Below, piece by piece: positions 23,737 to 36,960 of a stretch of 64,000 nucleotides of DNA (its first letter is position 1; every line of letters starts with the position of its first letter). Origin of the DNA: Epiperipatus broadwayi (Eukaryota; Onychophora; Udeonychophora; Euonychophora; Peripatidae); NCBI GenBank assembly GCA_028023455.1, contig JAQFVV010000562.1, positions 1-64,000 on the forward strand. Direction: 5' to 3'. Position numbers and translations under genes: made by a program. Under the pieces are notes generated by a model that saw nothing but the letters and a program-made list of their open reading frames with translations, had not been told where the DNA came from and did no database searches.

Positions 23737-23919
23737 AATTACCTTTTCCAAAGTTCTACAGTCCTTACCAGAAAATAAATTCACTTGTTCTCTTTTCTAC
23801 TCTTATTTTTTATATACTGTTATTAATCTCTCTATTTACAAATATTTTCAATAGCACCAATGTTGATTTACCAATTATGCACTATTTCATAACTGCTCTA
23901 TTTACTGCAAACCTGATAG

Positions 23920-24240
23920 ATTTTTTTTTCAAATCTGCTCTCTGGCCATTACATAACTGGCACTTTTTTTGCCACAAGTTTTGTCGATTTCTTTTTTCAA
24001 ACCTATAACTTTATCATTACTTAACTGGCACTCTTTTTTGCCATAAATTTTGTAGATTTCTTTTTCCAAATCCACAACTTAGCTATAACTTAACTGGCAC
24101 TTTTTTTTTGCTGCAAGTTTTGTAGATTTCGTTTTTCGGCCAACTTCAGAAATAATTTCACCATCAAAACCACAATCAGTGCTATTTTACTACTGGCTAT
24201 TCAGATTTCTTTTTTCAAATCTGCCGCTCTGTTTATAATT
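23920..24240. repeat. Tandem repeat of ~68-bp units inside the LTR element
   Basis: Units of the form GATTTCTTTTTTCAAA ... ACTTAACTGGCAC ... GCCACAAGTTTTGT repeat about four times, the last with an insertion near 24130-24200. Confidence 0.75.
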
Positions 24241-24801
24241 TAACTCGATTACAATCCAGTTATGAGATTCAAATGTTTTCACATACTTGTTTGTCTTGCA
24301 TTGTTAAGATTATTAATCTTAAGCTACTTAACAATGCCATCTCAGAACCTGCACTCCCATTGTATATATGAAATTTTATATTACCAAACATATTCTAATT
24401 TTATTTTAAACTGAAGATCAGTGTTTTCCAAAATGAGGTTGCTATCCCAGTTACTTTCCATATCTAGATTACTTGTTTACTTTTTGCACATTTTAATTTT
24501 TACAATATAACTAATAAAATTCTTTTACTTAAATTTATTTCAGTTTAACTTTCTAATAGTTACAAAACTAGCTTCAGAGTTGAACTGTAAGTTTTGCTAT
24601 GTTTCCCACAAGCCAGAACTAATTTTCAATTAAATTTCTATTAATGAAATTAGGACTATTCTTATTATTACTTCATTACTATGAAACACAACCAGGAATG
24701 TTAATGAGTAAATACAAATTTGCTTTTGAAACCTCAGTCTGCCAATTTTTAAAACTTCTATCCCTAACTAGGTTCATCTTTTTTGACTGCACCAATTGCA
24801 A

Positions 24802-25511
24802 TGTCCTCTGCCCACTATGGATAAGCACATGAACTAAAATATTTTCAACTACCAATAATTAACAATAACAAATATTTATTTACAACAAGCAGACATTAAC
24901 ATATTTACAACAAGTCAACATTAATGTATTTGGGTTACATATATACTCTTACTATTAATTTAATATACGAATTATAGTACTGGCCTTATGATTACAACAA
25001 GTTTAATATATTAATAATATGCTTACATAATCTGGCCTTGTGGCTTACAACAAATAATAATAAAGTACGGATGGTCTATTTGTTTCTAGGTCCACTTGGC
25101 ACCTTTGGTGGTGGAGTTTACTGGATCACAAGTTCTGGTTTCAGCCGGCATGCTGTATTCTGGTTATGCTGCTATCTCGTGACGATTTTCTTGTTCTGAC
25201 TGAGCCTTAAATACTGCTCTTCTCATCCATGCATAGCAGTCTAGGATAGCCTTGTCCTGCTTTGGGTCCATGTTCCAAAACTGCTATTCACTCTGAGGTT
25301 CATGAGTTTCCTGTGCAGAGGGGGGGGATAAAACTGGAAATGTTTATCTCTGTTCTTATCTTTAGATATGTACCTTTAAAGTATTTAACTTTCTATTACT
25401 TGCTGATATTATTACAACACAATACAAACTTTCTATTACTTGCTGATATTTTTATAATGCAATACAAAATCACTATTACTTGCTGATGTTTTTATAACCT
25501 AATACATAACA
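24802..25511 (-). repeat. 5' LTR of the non-coding LTR element
   Basis: About 710 bp, the partner of 23003-23719. The ORFs within both LTRs (23458 and 25262) are the same chance frame and are not genes. Confidence 0.8.
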
Positions 25512-28500
25512 CAAAAATAATTTGCAATTTAATAGAAATTATATATTTTTTTATTATTTGAAAGCTTGAAAACATCATTCTAAATTGAAGTTCAGAAGTA
25601 TATAAACTTTTTGAAAAATCATTGAATATATAAAAAAATGTTTTGTCACTAAATTCCAATTGTCATAGGATTATAATGCTATAGTTTTAACCACAAATAA
25701 ATGTAATTGCTTATCCTATTTATATGCCTAGAAATTATATGAAACTCAACTTAATTTTTTTGAAACTCCAATTGCCAACAAAATTATTTATAGAAAAAGA
25801 TGTTCATATTATGTAAAAATAGTGGTTGTGAATAACTGAATGCCTGTTTATCCTTACAATGATTGCTATCCAAGGAATAAAGAATTATATCCAGGATGAA
25901 CATCGTGACTTCAACATGGAAATGCATTGGACAATAATATGAACTTTCCATTTTCTTACATCCTCTATGTAAACTTTTATTTTAAAACATTTAATTTTGC
26001 TTCCTTCATTATTGAAATACACTACCTTTAGAGAAATTCAATTATAAGAGACTAAATGAAGATGAATTTAATTTTTTTTTTGTATTATATTTACTAAAGT
26101 TTAGATCTCTAAAGGAAAGCGACTTGACAAAGATTTTAGGTTAAGGTTCAAGTAAATTAATATGATGTAAGAGTTTATCATTATTCATATTATATTTATT
26201 GATTTGACATTTACAGAATATTGTTATTACTCATATAATTAAATCAATAATGTTTATTTGTTTTTAATTGTGTGATTGACTAATATTCTGTATGGAGAAT
26301 TTATATTTATTAACTATGACTGAACATAGGAATGATCTCAAGAAGACATAGTTCTATCATATAGTTGCTTATAAAATAATACAATTATTTATTTGTATAT
26401 TTGTTATATGAATATTAGTTAATTGAATATTTTTTTAATTAATTTTTGTTATATTAAGTAAATTGATTATTTATTTCTAAAATAAATATTGTTAATGTTT
26501 GTTTGAAAATTAAAGAAGTCTCTAATTTATTTAATTTATTTATTAATTTTACAAACTCGAGCTCTATTCAAATCCATATACCCACACACATAGATTATAT
26601 TATTTAATATCCTAATTATTGAATTGAAATATATATTAAAATATATTGAGATTATTTAAAATATAGTTATTACCTTAACACTTATAGAAACCCCTGAAGA
26701 GAGTTAATCGCAACTCCTCTCTGAGTTTGAATTCCGAGGATAATAGGAAAATTAATAAAGGTGAAGATGAATGATTTAATATAAATTGTATCTATACTAG
26801 ATATTTAATATTAAGATATTAAAATCGAATTAGATTGAATTTTGAATTAAATTTATATAATTTTATTCAGCATCCTATTTGTAGACATTTTTTTAAATCT
26901 ATATTTTTAAATTTTTTAAAAAACCTTATAATTAAAAGTCAACCTGATGATTATAGCTATATACAGAAATAATTATTATGTTTTAAAATAAAAAACAGAT
27001 TGCAAAAATCTTTTAGACTAAAAAAAAGAAAAAGAAAGACAGTTTAAATTTAAAATCCCATCAATAATTAATCAATCAAAACAATTACCAGAAAAGGATA
27101 AAAATTGACTATTTTTTTATGAAAAATAAAACTTGTTATGAAAGTGTTTATAATTAATTTATATCATCTATAATTTTATTTATATACTTTGTATGTACAT
27201 GTACATATGAAAAATAATTTTTAATATTGTGTCAAACTAAAATATGTAAACGTCAGTGTGTGAATACATGCACACACACAGATTAAATCTTGTCCTATAA
27301 AAAGGAAAATGAGTTTTTGCTATTATCAAATATGATAGAAAATAAAAATCATTTATATAATTAATCAATTATTGTACCACACATATGTGCGCAGATTATA
27401 TATGTGTTTTGAGTAAACCGATTGGGGTATATATGTAAACCCATGTGTTTTGTGTCATTTGAAAGTGACAACTAAAAATGTTTATTTTGTAGTAAGTCAA
27501 ATATGTTCAGATATTACATGCACACACATGTATGTGTGAGTGTATATATAGCAATGATTGTGAAATAGAATCCAAATGTAAAATTTTAGTCATTTTTTAA
27601 TTTTATTAGATGTCAATTGAAATGTATTCCTTCTATATTATAAAATGCAGGTCTAGGAAGATATATATATATATGTGTGTGTTTATGTAAACTCATTAAG
27701 AGGCATTGTAAATCAATGTAATAACTTGAATATTGTAATAACATGAACGCTAAAACCTTCAACAGATATGCCTTAAACATGCTTACATGACAGCCAATAA
27801 GATGGAATAATGACATCACATGGACCTCTCAATTCTCAAACACAAGTCAGAACTATAAGAAAAAGATGGACCCATCTTCATCTATGCCTCAATTTATATA
27901 TATAAATAAGCCAGACTCAAGCATTTTGAACTAAGAGTGTGAAGCTTAAATACCTTCATGTTATTACAATATTATCTGTTTAAGCTTAATAAATTTGGTA
28001 TATTTAACTTGAATATTGTAAATCACAAAGGTTTGTAATTGTATAGCCATATTCTAGAGATCTTAATTTCATTAATTTTTTATATTGTTATTATTAAACT
28101 TGAATTTAATTGTTAAGAGTTGTATTGCATCCTCTCTTGGTCACCATTAGAGTTATAGAACTTGGGTTTGATTCTAGTATAACTGCTGAATATATGAATG
28201 GGGAAGTATTTTTAGTGCAAGGGCATTACAGTATATCATTCTGGTTTTGGCATGAGGATTATATTCTTCAAAGTCCATGAACTACATTTTATTTTAGTTT
28301 AGTTTTATTAGAAATTAAGTTTATAGTTGGCCATTACATTAATGGAACTAAGTGGCCAGAACATTGATGTTGATGAGCATGTTTTAATAGCCCAACATTG
28401 CTGTTTCAATTTTTCTGGATATGTATTCTGATGGATGAGCATTTAGTTGTGCATCCAAGTTATGTTTAAATAAATGCTCAATCTGGCAAAGGCTCAATAG

Positions 28501-29016
28501 TTATCCTGGCCTACAGAAGATCCATTTCCATACCAGTTACCAGATTGACTGTTGATTTATATTTTTTATTATTCAAATCCAGTCACAAGATTGACTGTTG
28601 ATGTAGTTTGATTAATGGATTATTCATAATGATGAATGGTTATTTTGAGTATTACTTATTTTTACTTATTATAATACTGGTTGATATTTGGTGGATGGAT
28701 AATTATGCTTTTAGTTGCTCTAAGGAGTTAACTCATCTCTTCTGATAACTGGGCTGATTTCTCAATGAGAGTTCTCAAGATCTCTCATTGTTCTTATAAC
28801 ATATACATTATAATATTACTGCTCATTACTTTATATTTTGTAAATGCCATTATTTGAAATATTATCTTAACTTGGGATTGATGATGATTTTGCCATGACC
28901 ATCCTAATTACTCTATCCCATGACAATATGTATATATGGAGAATTACTGCAATTTAATTGATGTGTCAAACTTACTGCCCTCACAACTTTGATACAAATC
29001 ACTTGATGAAAGTATA
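25512..29016. other. AT-rich non-coding DNA
   Basis: No protein frame recognised. Contains an (AT)n(GT)n run at about 27660-27682, (CA)n bits near 27271 and 27522, and a local duplication of AGATTGACTGTTGAT at about 28542 and 28583. Confidence 0.6.
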
Positions 29017-29298
29017 TTAACAATTTTTATTAGTCATTCATTAGATTAGAAATTATTCATTTAATGAATATAGTGTAATTTTTATTTCATCATTCTCATG
29101 CAAAGTAAAGACAAGTTTCTATTCATTTTTGCACTTTGTGGAGGATTGTAATCCTAAATATCTGATCAAAGACATGCAGATAAAAAACTGTCTCTATCTT
29201 GTTAGAGAATGGTGTAATGAAAATTACACTATAGAAATATTATTTATTAAATGGATAATCTCTAGTCTAATGAATGACTAATAAAAATTATTAATTAT
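29017..29298. repeat. Palindromic element (~65-80-bp arms)
   Basis: Left arm 29017-29082 (TTTTTATTAGTCATTCATTAG ... TATAGTGTAATTTT) is the inverted match of 29218-29298 (AAAATTACACTATAG ... CTAATGAATGACTAATAAA). The loop of about 135 bp has no ORF. It is probably a MITE. Confidence 0.75.
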
Positions 29299-29809
29299 TG
29301 TGATTAATGTTTGCATATTCTTCATGCTGATGAATCAAGATTCATGGTTTATTATCCATCAGTAGTAATATTATAAAATAAAGCATTATACAGCCAGCGT
29401 TTTATATATGCACCCATTAATGGTAATTGTTTATTTTGAACAAAATATTAAAAGCAAGGTAGGATGTATTTAAAATATGTACCTGCATATAATATTTAAA
29501 TCAGTAGAGTTTAAACTTGTATGGAAATAAAATGTTGATTTGCTTGCATATAAATTGAATTTTTTAAAAAAAATTTGATTATATAAATGTATTTATAGAA
29601 AAAGAAAAATAATAATTCAAGTATATATACAATATATATATATATATGTGTGTGTGTGTTTAATGTCTTTTTTTAAAAAATAAAAATTGATTTTTTAAAT
29701 AAATACTCTGAAGTGATGCGCATATTATTAAATATTTTTTATGTAAATTTTTAAATTGAAAGTTAAAAGAGTATTGGTTTTAGATTTTTTTTTTTTTTTT
29801 AATGTCATA
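29299..29809. repeat. Non-coding DNA with (AT)n(GT)n microsatellite
   Basis: A compound AT/GT microsatellite lies at about 29630-29660 and a poly-T run at 29787-29800 directly before the tRNA-like sequence. On the minus strand that run would be a poly-A tail downstream of the tRNA-like head. Confidence 0.6.
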
Positions 29810-29892
29810 GCATCGGCCGGGACGCGAACCCGCAACCCGGGCAACTGTCTGCAAGTGCAAGGCAGTCGCGCTGACCTCTCGACCACCAATGC
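29810..29892 (-). repeat. tRNA-like SINE head or tRNA pseudogene
   Basis: On the minus strand a 7-bp acceptor stem (GCATTGG with CCGATGC), a D-arm start GTCGAGAGGTCAGCGC, and a T arm GCGGGTTCGCGTCCCG are clear. The anticodon arm (ACTG with CAGT) has an oversized loop, CCTTGCACTTGCAGA, so it is not a standard tRNA. The acceptor and D region resemble tRNA-Gly. An A-run follows it on the minus strand. It is probably a SINE or tRNA-derived retrocopy. Confidence 0.7.
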
Positions 29893-31120
29893 AAGACAGA
29901 TGTTCTTTTTTTAAAAAAAAAATAAAAAGCAAACAAACAATGTTTTAGAGAAAGAAAAGAAACGATTGGACATAAAACAGTAAGGAAATAAATCTTAAAG
30001 TTATATTTAATCTCTTATTAATCCTAATGATTGTCTTATTCTTTGTTAAATAGTTTTGTTTAGGAAAAAATAAGTTTTTTTAAAAATTTATAATAATCAT
30101 ATTCTATATGACAAAATGATTCACTGATCTGAATATTTTTATTAAATGTGATATATTTGATTATATTTTCAAAAATTATTTTAGGCAAAAAATTGGATAT
30201 CAAGCAATAACTTTATTTATGTCGTCTTTAAATAAAAAATATTAAGTTCAAATATCCTATTTATATTAATCTGATTTGAAAAGGAATTGAACTTCAGATT
30301 TTTTAAAAATCTGTGATGCAGTATTAAAAAAAAAAAAATAAAGCCAATGTTAGTAATTTTATCAATATCATTAATACTTTGTGGAAGGCTACATTAGGAT
30401 GGCAAAATTGGAAAGTTGTTAAGCTGATATTATGACATTATAGAATTAGATCATTGCAAAATAATTATTTTCTCTGTAAAATTTATTAAATCATATTTTT
30501 TAAAATAATGTATATATAATTTATATCTATTGTAAAAAAGAAAAAATATTTCAATTGTAATTTAAAAAAAAAAACAACAACTGTATAATATTAATAACAA
30601 ATATAATGAGCTGGACTAGATGAATTCGATAAATCTTAGAAAGCTTATGTGAATTTCAGTTTATATTTTATCAATAAATTTTAATTGTTCACGTAAATAT
30701 TTTTTTAAAATATTATTTTCGAACAGGATATTGCTTTCCTAATTATTTATTATTAATTAAAAATAAAATTACTAGTAGAACCGTGAATTTTAAATTAAAT
30801 TAACAAAAAAAAAGTTAATGCTTTATTTGGAATAGAGCAAAAACTGTTATTGATTTAGAATTAAATTAAAAAAACATATGATGGTTTATATACGCGAAGC
30901 ATTAACAAAAGAGTGAAAACTTGATACCTACTGAAAAAAAATTAAGAAGATAAAGTAGAATCAAAATAGGCATATTTCAAACCATAGTTCATTGAATAAC
31001 GAAATGTGATTCACAAATAATTTGAAGAATGGACAAAAAAAAAAGATTTGTAAAAGGGAGTCTGAGAAGATGTAATCTAGATTTTTAATAGATGGCTGTT
31101 GTCGGTTATAAAATAGTCAA
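29893..31120. other. AT-rich non-coding DNA
   Basis: No gene or clear repeat. A-rich and T-rich runs are frequent. Confidence 0.55.
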
Positions 31121-31163
31121 GCGTTGGTGGTCTAGTGGTTAGCGCAGTTGCCTTCCAAGCAGC
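31121..31163 (+). repeat. 5' half of a tRNA-Gly(TCC)-like sequence
   Basis: GCGTTGGTGGTCTAGTGGTT then AGCGCAGTTGCCTTCCAAGCAGC closely follows tRNA-Gly(UCC) through the anticodon stem-loop (loop CTTCCAA). It then breaks off into unrelated AT-rich sequence, so the variable and T arms are missing. It is a truncated tRNA-derived copy, not a working tRNA. Confidence 0.75.
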
Positions 31164-31317
31164 TCGCATATAAAAAAGAGGAACTAAAATAGTATGATTA
31201 AAAAGTAAATTGAAAAATAAAATCTGAAGAACTTTAAATAAAAAGTTTTTTTTTTTTTAATGTTTGAGCTGATATATTTTATTTCTTTCATTATTATATA
31301 AGTTTATTTATCAGTTG

Positions 31318-34218
31318 CCTGATAAGGCAGAATGAATTTGTATAAATGATAAATATTTTTTCAATACATATATACAATTATGACACAAAAATAAATCATG
31401 GCCCTTATTCCCAGGAGGCTGTAAAGTCATCAACCAAGGTAGTGGTTGGTGGCCGAAGGCGGAGAATGCTAAGAACCCCCTGATTACGGATCCAGGCTGC
31501 CATTTGATGACGACTTTTTATTTAAGTACGTACAACTGCAGATCACTTTCAAGTAAAGGAAGACTGCAAAAATTAGAAGAACTGCCTTATATTAAATGGG
31601 ACATTATTGGACTTTGTGAAGTTAGAAGAAAAGGTGAAGAGACAATTGATTTAAAAAGTAGACATGTACTCTATTATAAAGGCACAAATATTGGAAATAT
31701 AAGTAGAGTAGGATTCATTATAAATAAAAAGTGGAAGAACAACATTGTGGAGATTGATGGTGTATCGGACAGAGTGGCAAGATTAGTTATACAATTTAAT
31801 AGCAGATACAAAATGCAGATAATTCAGGTTTATGCCCCAACAAGTTCTCATAGTGATGAAGTAATAGAAGATTTTTAAACGAGAGAGGACATAGACTTGT
31901 GGAGTTTGCAGAAAATGAAAAACTTTATATTATGAATTCTTTTTTTGAGAAAAATGTTAAAAGGAAATGGACATGGAAGCATCCAAATGAAGGTACAGCA
32001 GAATTGGATTATATTTTGACTAACAGAAAATAGATATTTCAGGATTGTAATGTTCTTAGTAAATTTAACACAGGAAGTGATCATTGATTAGTTAGATGTA
32101 AGATACGTGTTAATGCAAAACTAGAAAGACAAAAATTATTAAGAAAAATAATATTTACAATTGATATTCCTAATCTTCAGAAACATTCTAATGAATTTAA
32201 ATTAGAACTTACAAATCGGTTTCAAGTATTAGTAGATTTTGAACATGATTCAGATTTGAATGAAATTAATATGAAAATAACTGATACACTCTTAAAAGCT
32301 GCAACAAAGATGGTTGGTAGAAAAAAGCAGCAATTGACCAATAAAATTTTTATTGAGACTATAGAATTTATGAAGAAAAGAAGGAATATGAAGATATACA
32401 AAAATGATGCATTAAAAATGATTGAATATCTCGAATTTTGTAAAATGGGTATGGAAAAGAGTTGAAAATGATATAAGAAAGTATAACTGTGAACTAGGAA
32501 GGAAAGCTGTAGAAGAAAATAAAAGTCTCAAGAATGTAAAACAACATTTTGGTATTGGTAGGAAATTTATATCTGCAATAAGAAAAAAAAGATGGAATTA
32601 TTACTAAAAAGAGAGATGACATCATGAAATGGGTTGAAGACTTTTATCAAGAATTATATAGTAATAAAGAACAAGCACCTCCTATATCTATTACATCTTC
32701 CGAATTGCCCAGAATTTTAAATGAAAAAGTGAGACATGCAATTAAATATATGAAGAAAGGAAAGGCTCCAGGTAATGATGGAATTACAATTGATATATTA
32801 AAAGAAGGAAGTGAAGAAATATAATTTTTTTTTAGCAAAGTTATATACCAAATGTCTGAATGATAAAGTTGTATCAGATTATTGAAGGAATGCAGTATTA
32901 ATATTAATATTTAAAAAAGATGATAAAGAAGATATTAGAAATTACAGACCTATCAGCCTTTTATCAGTTTTATATAATAATTTTACCAAAATAATTACAA
33001 CTCATCTACAGAGAACATTGGATTTCCACCAATCAAGAGAACAAGCTGGATTTAAAAGTGGTTTTAGTACAGTAGATCATGTCCAGATATTGAGAGAAGT
33101 TATAGAAAGGACAAATGAATATGAGTTGCCATTATGTTTTAGATTTGTAGATTATGAAAAGGCATTTGATTCTATAAACATTTCTTTAGTGATTAAAGCA
33201 TTGGATCATCAAGGTATAGATCCAGGATATTGTCATTTTTTAAAGAATATTTATAAAAATGCAACAGCAACAATTAGATTACATAATGATACTGGGAAAG
33301 TCAACATTGAGAAGGGTGTAAGACAGGGTGACTCCATATCTCCAAAACTTTTTACAGCAATGCTGCAAGAAGTATTTTGTGGATTAAAATGGGAAGCTAA
33401 AGGAGTGAAAGTAAACGTAGATTATTTAGGTCATTTAGATTTTACAGACGATATAGTTGTTTTTGCAAATAATACTTTAGAGCTGCAAGAAATGTTGCAG
33501 GAGTTATCAGATGAAAGTAGGAAAGTAGGACTAAAGATAAATGTTAAAAAGACTAAAATAATGTTTAATCGATTTTCTCAAAATATGAAAATAATGATTG
33601 ATTATGATGAGTTAGAAGAATTTAACAGTTACAAATGGTCAGATTATTAATACAGATGGAAACATAATGGATGAAATTAATCATAGAATTAAACTTGGTT
33701 GGAGTGATTTTGGTAGAAATAACTTGATACTAAAAGGAAGTATGCCTATGTGTTTGAAAAGGTTTTTAATAAATGTGTTTTACCAGTTCTTACTTATGGA
33801 TCTGAGACTTGGACACTTAATAGAAGAGCAATACAGAGTCTTCAGACCACTGAAAGAAGTATGGAGAGATGCATGTTGGGAGTAACAAGAAGAGATTGAA
33901 AACGCAATGTATGGGTAAGAGAACAAACAGGTGTTACTGACCTCACTGAAAAAATTAAAAGATTGAAGTGGAATTGGGCTGAACATATTGCTAGAAGAGA
34001 TGATAATAGATGGACAATTGAAATCTTAAAATGGATTCTGAGTGATTGTAAAAGACCCAGAAAGAGATCATATGTTAAATGGATGAATGAAATAAGAATG
34101 TGTGTATGGATAATGTGGGGAAGAGAAGCTAAAGATTGGAGAAGATGGATTGAACTTGGGGAGCCTTCATCCTGCAATGGAGTGATAATGGTTGATGATG
34201 ATGATGATGATGATTTAT
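31318..34218 (+). mobile_element. RTE-clade LINE, copy B
   Basis: Same family as copy A, in the opposite orientation. Homology starts at about 31318 (TGATAAGGCAGAATGAA) and ends in a (GAT)n tail at 34193-34215. The 5' UTR is shorter than in copy A. Confidence 0.88.
31399..34200 (+). pseudogene. Endonuclease-reverse transcriptase pseudogene of RTE copy B
   Basis: The endonuclease N-terminus reads TYNCRSLS, GLCEVRRKGEE and VYAPTSSHSDEVIEDF. A deletion of roughly 140 bp at 31876 then removes the GDFNARIG metal-binding motif present in copy A, and the frame breaks. The rest follows with stops: the linker (32256-32607), KGKAPGNDGI (32760), then RT at 33018-33650. The RT catalytic box is FTDDIV (FADDVV in copy A), keeping both Asp. 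The C-terminal block EHIARRDDNRW lies at about 33980-34010. Frameshifts fall near 32450, 32590, 33645 and 33760. Confidence 0.88.
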
Positions 34219-34907
34219 AAGTAAAATTATTAGTTTCTTAATTCTCATCAGTTTAAGTTAAAAAATAATGGAAATTGTAGTCTACAAAGGATGAGAATGT
34301 TCTTGCACAAACATACATGGCATTGTTAGGAAAGAGAACTGATTGATGGCATGAGACTCATGATGCCCAGGTTCTACACTAACTTAAGTAACTGAAGCCA
34401 ATAACGAAAAGAGGCAAATAGATGTCTTTATACCAAGAAGTAATAGTTCTTCTTGTTCAAACAGCATTTATTTGTTATTCATAGTTGAAGATCATTCTAC
34501 CATCCTTCATCTGCTAGGCTTATCAGCAGTCTGAACACCTCCACTTATTGAGAAATATTTACAAATTTGTTAAATATTGATATTAATTTTTTCAGCTATG
34601 AACAATATTAGGATTATTGTACATTTTAGAAGCATAGATGATTTTATTTTTAATTTTATATTTAATAGAATTAAATGTTGTTGCCCCACCCCTCATAATT
34701 AAATTGATAAATCTTATCGGAATATTATCATCTTATCTTTAGCCACTTACATATTTCTCATTTTAAAAACATATTTTGGGAATTTCAAATAGGATGAGAT
34801 AACAATAGAAAAATTATGTTTTTATGAAGAATTGAGAAAGAAAAAGATATAGTTAAGAAAATAAATATTTTATTTTACATAACTCTTAATTCAATATTTG
34901 CACTACT
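34219..34907. other. Non-coding DNA
   Basis: No gene or known repeat recognised. Confidence 0.5.
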
Positions 34908-35362
34908 TTACTTCCAAAATTAAAACTTTATTTACACCTTAGAGTAGATACAAGCGAAGTCAGTGATAACATAAAATTATGTCAATAAGAAAGTTTCAAT
35001 GTATACATATAAATATGGTATGCAAACCACATATATAGAAAAATCAAAAGTTGTATTAAATCAATAACATAGTCTCAAGAGCTGCATAAGAAAATTATGA
35101 TAGACAATTAATGTAAGTATGAAAGAAACATAAATAAATATAAATAAAATCAAAGATTACATTAATGCCTTAAGGCAGCGCATCATATGCATAATTTGCT
35201 AGGAATATAAAGTAAGTCAAACCTATATATAAAATTTAGAAATTCCATTGATTAATGACTATCTTGGCCCAAAGAGTAATGAGGATTATAACAATATTTA
35301 CAAGTTGATGTAGGTAAATTAATTACACAGTATGGAACTAATGCAAAGTTTATGTATTAAAT
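34908..35362 (-). repeat. LINE 3' UTR copy (5'-truncated), pair of 38863-39319
   Basis: About 455 bp matching 38863-39319 in the same orientation, with shared blocks such as ATAACATAGTCTCAAGAGC and GGCAGTGCATCATATGC (here GGCAGCG...). In the second copy this sequence lies downstream of a minus-strand LINE ORF, so it is inferred to be that LINE's 3' UTR inserted alone. The minus strand ends in TAAATAAAGTTTTAAT. Confidence 0.7.
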
Positions 35363-36960
35363 ATTTGTACTATGTGCATGTTTAAATAGAAGTTTTATTC
35401 GAAGCCATTTTATACATGTTTTTGATAATGTTAAGTGAGTCATGTTGACCGTTTTGAAGGGTCAGAGGTTCCCTATTCTTGTTCTAAAGAAAGCACATTT
35501 TTTGAGAAAATGATTCTCAGTGCTCAGGTAATATGAGCTTCCTTTTTATTCTTGATTTCTAACTACAAATCTATTAAATGACATTGTTTTGAATGTAGAT
35601 GCATCCATGTTTTTATAATGATTTTTCTCTTAAAGTTATTGTGATAAGCAATTTATGTATAGTCTAAAAATTTAACAACAGACTATATACATTTACAGCA
35701 CTATTATCATTATTACAGAAACTTTAGCTAAAGTCTACTGTTTGTACCAATACATGCATTAATGTCTTCAAGGAGAGAAACTTGATTTTTTAAATTAGTT
35801 TTGCAATAATAATGCTATTGAGCAAGTAATAAAAGCTTTCTTTTTCTGAATTCTTCAAGTCTAATGTTAAAGCATGGACACTATAAAATTGAACGATAGT
35901 GCAATACAAGTTTTAACACCATTAGCTTTTACTGATACAATGAGGAATTACAAGAACAGAAAATATGAAATTAGACTTTACAGAAAATCCAACACCGTGA
36001 TACCTTTTTCACTGACAAATGTGCCCTTCCAAAAAAAATTCGCATGCATACACCTGTTTTATTAAACTTTTTTTCATTGAAAGATAAAATTTTAAGAGCA
36101 GCTATATCAATCTTAACAGTTTCTTAGCAACCAATGTTGTTTTGTGTCTTGATCTCAGATAGTTTGTTATGTAAAGTCTATACATTCATGTATTTTTAAT
36201 TAGATACTTCCACTGCCTTCTGCTTTATCACTATTACAGATATTATTATTTCTGTCCATAATGAGTAATTCATCAGATATAACAAATTACTAATCTAGGT
36301 AAAATGAGTTATTTTAGGACATTCTTTAGATCTATTTCATTTCATGAGGCAGAGGGATCCCTAAATAGATTTACTAAATATATACTTATTATCAGCTGAA
36401 ATTTCAAACTGATTTATTAGGAATTTTATTTTCTGATTTGAGCAAAAATCACAATTAAAAATTGCCAGCCTACTAAGTTTTCTTTTTTCAGGCTTAAAGG
36501 CTTGAGTTAAAAATATAAAATATCGAATTGATTAAAGAAATACATATGTAATTAAAGTGGAAATGTTACTGCACAAAAACACAATTCCATTAGGATGAAT
36601 ACGTTAAGGATGTGAGATGATTATTAGAGCTTATGTAGTTCTCAATATTGAAGTGCTAAGATGAAATGTGTTACAAAATGGCGGGAAATAACCATCTAAA
36701 CTGGGGGAAGACTAAGTGATATCATTTGGTCCGAGTAGTCTTTCACACTAAAAATTTAACTTGCATTCTTACATTTGTATACAAATGTTACCAAGTAATT
36801 AATAAATAAAGAAAATTTAGTAAAAGTAATGAAATGAAAGTTTTGTTTCTTTCTTTCATTTATTTTAACTTTATATATTCAAAATGTATGGATATTTTAT
36901 TGTTATGACAATAGATTTTAACTTACGATCATTTTGTCTGTATTATATATATATATATAT
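35363..36960. other. AT-rich non-coding DNA
   Basis: No supported gene. A 63-codon plus ORF at 35874-36065 has no motif. A (TA)n run at 36941-36960 directly precedes RTE copy C. Confidence 0.55.

Larger units (their letters stand above)
23003..25511 (-). mobile_element. Non-coding LTR retrotransposon (minus strand)
   Basis: Two direct repeats of about 710 bp enclose about 1.08 kb. Read on the minus strand, the left repeat begins TGTTCTACAT and is preceded by a purine tract (GTTGGGGGAGG), and the right repeat begins TGTTATGTATT. Both end ...CA. Inside the right LTR edge a TGGTGCAGTC stretch could be a primer-binding site. The interior has no gag or pol, so this is a non-autonomous element. 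A matching target duplication was not seen at the two outer ends. Confidence 0.8.

Noticed and set aside
23458-25486. Two similar hydrophobic plus ORFs taken as duplicated genes
   Set aside because: Both sit at the same place in the two LTRs of one element; the similarity is LTR identity, not gene duplication.
29810-29892. Functional tRNA gene
   Set aside because: The anticodon loop is about twice the normal size; the other two tRNA-like sites lack an arm or half the molecule.
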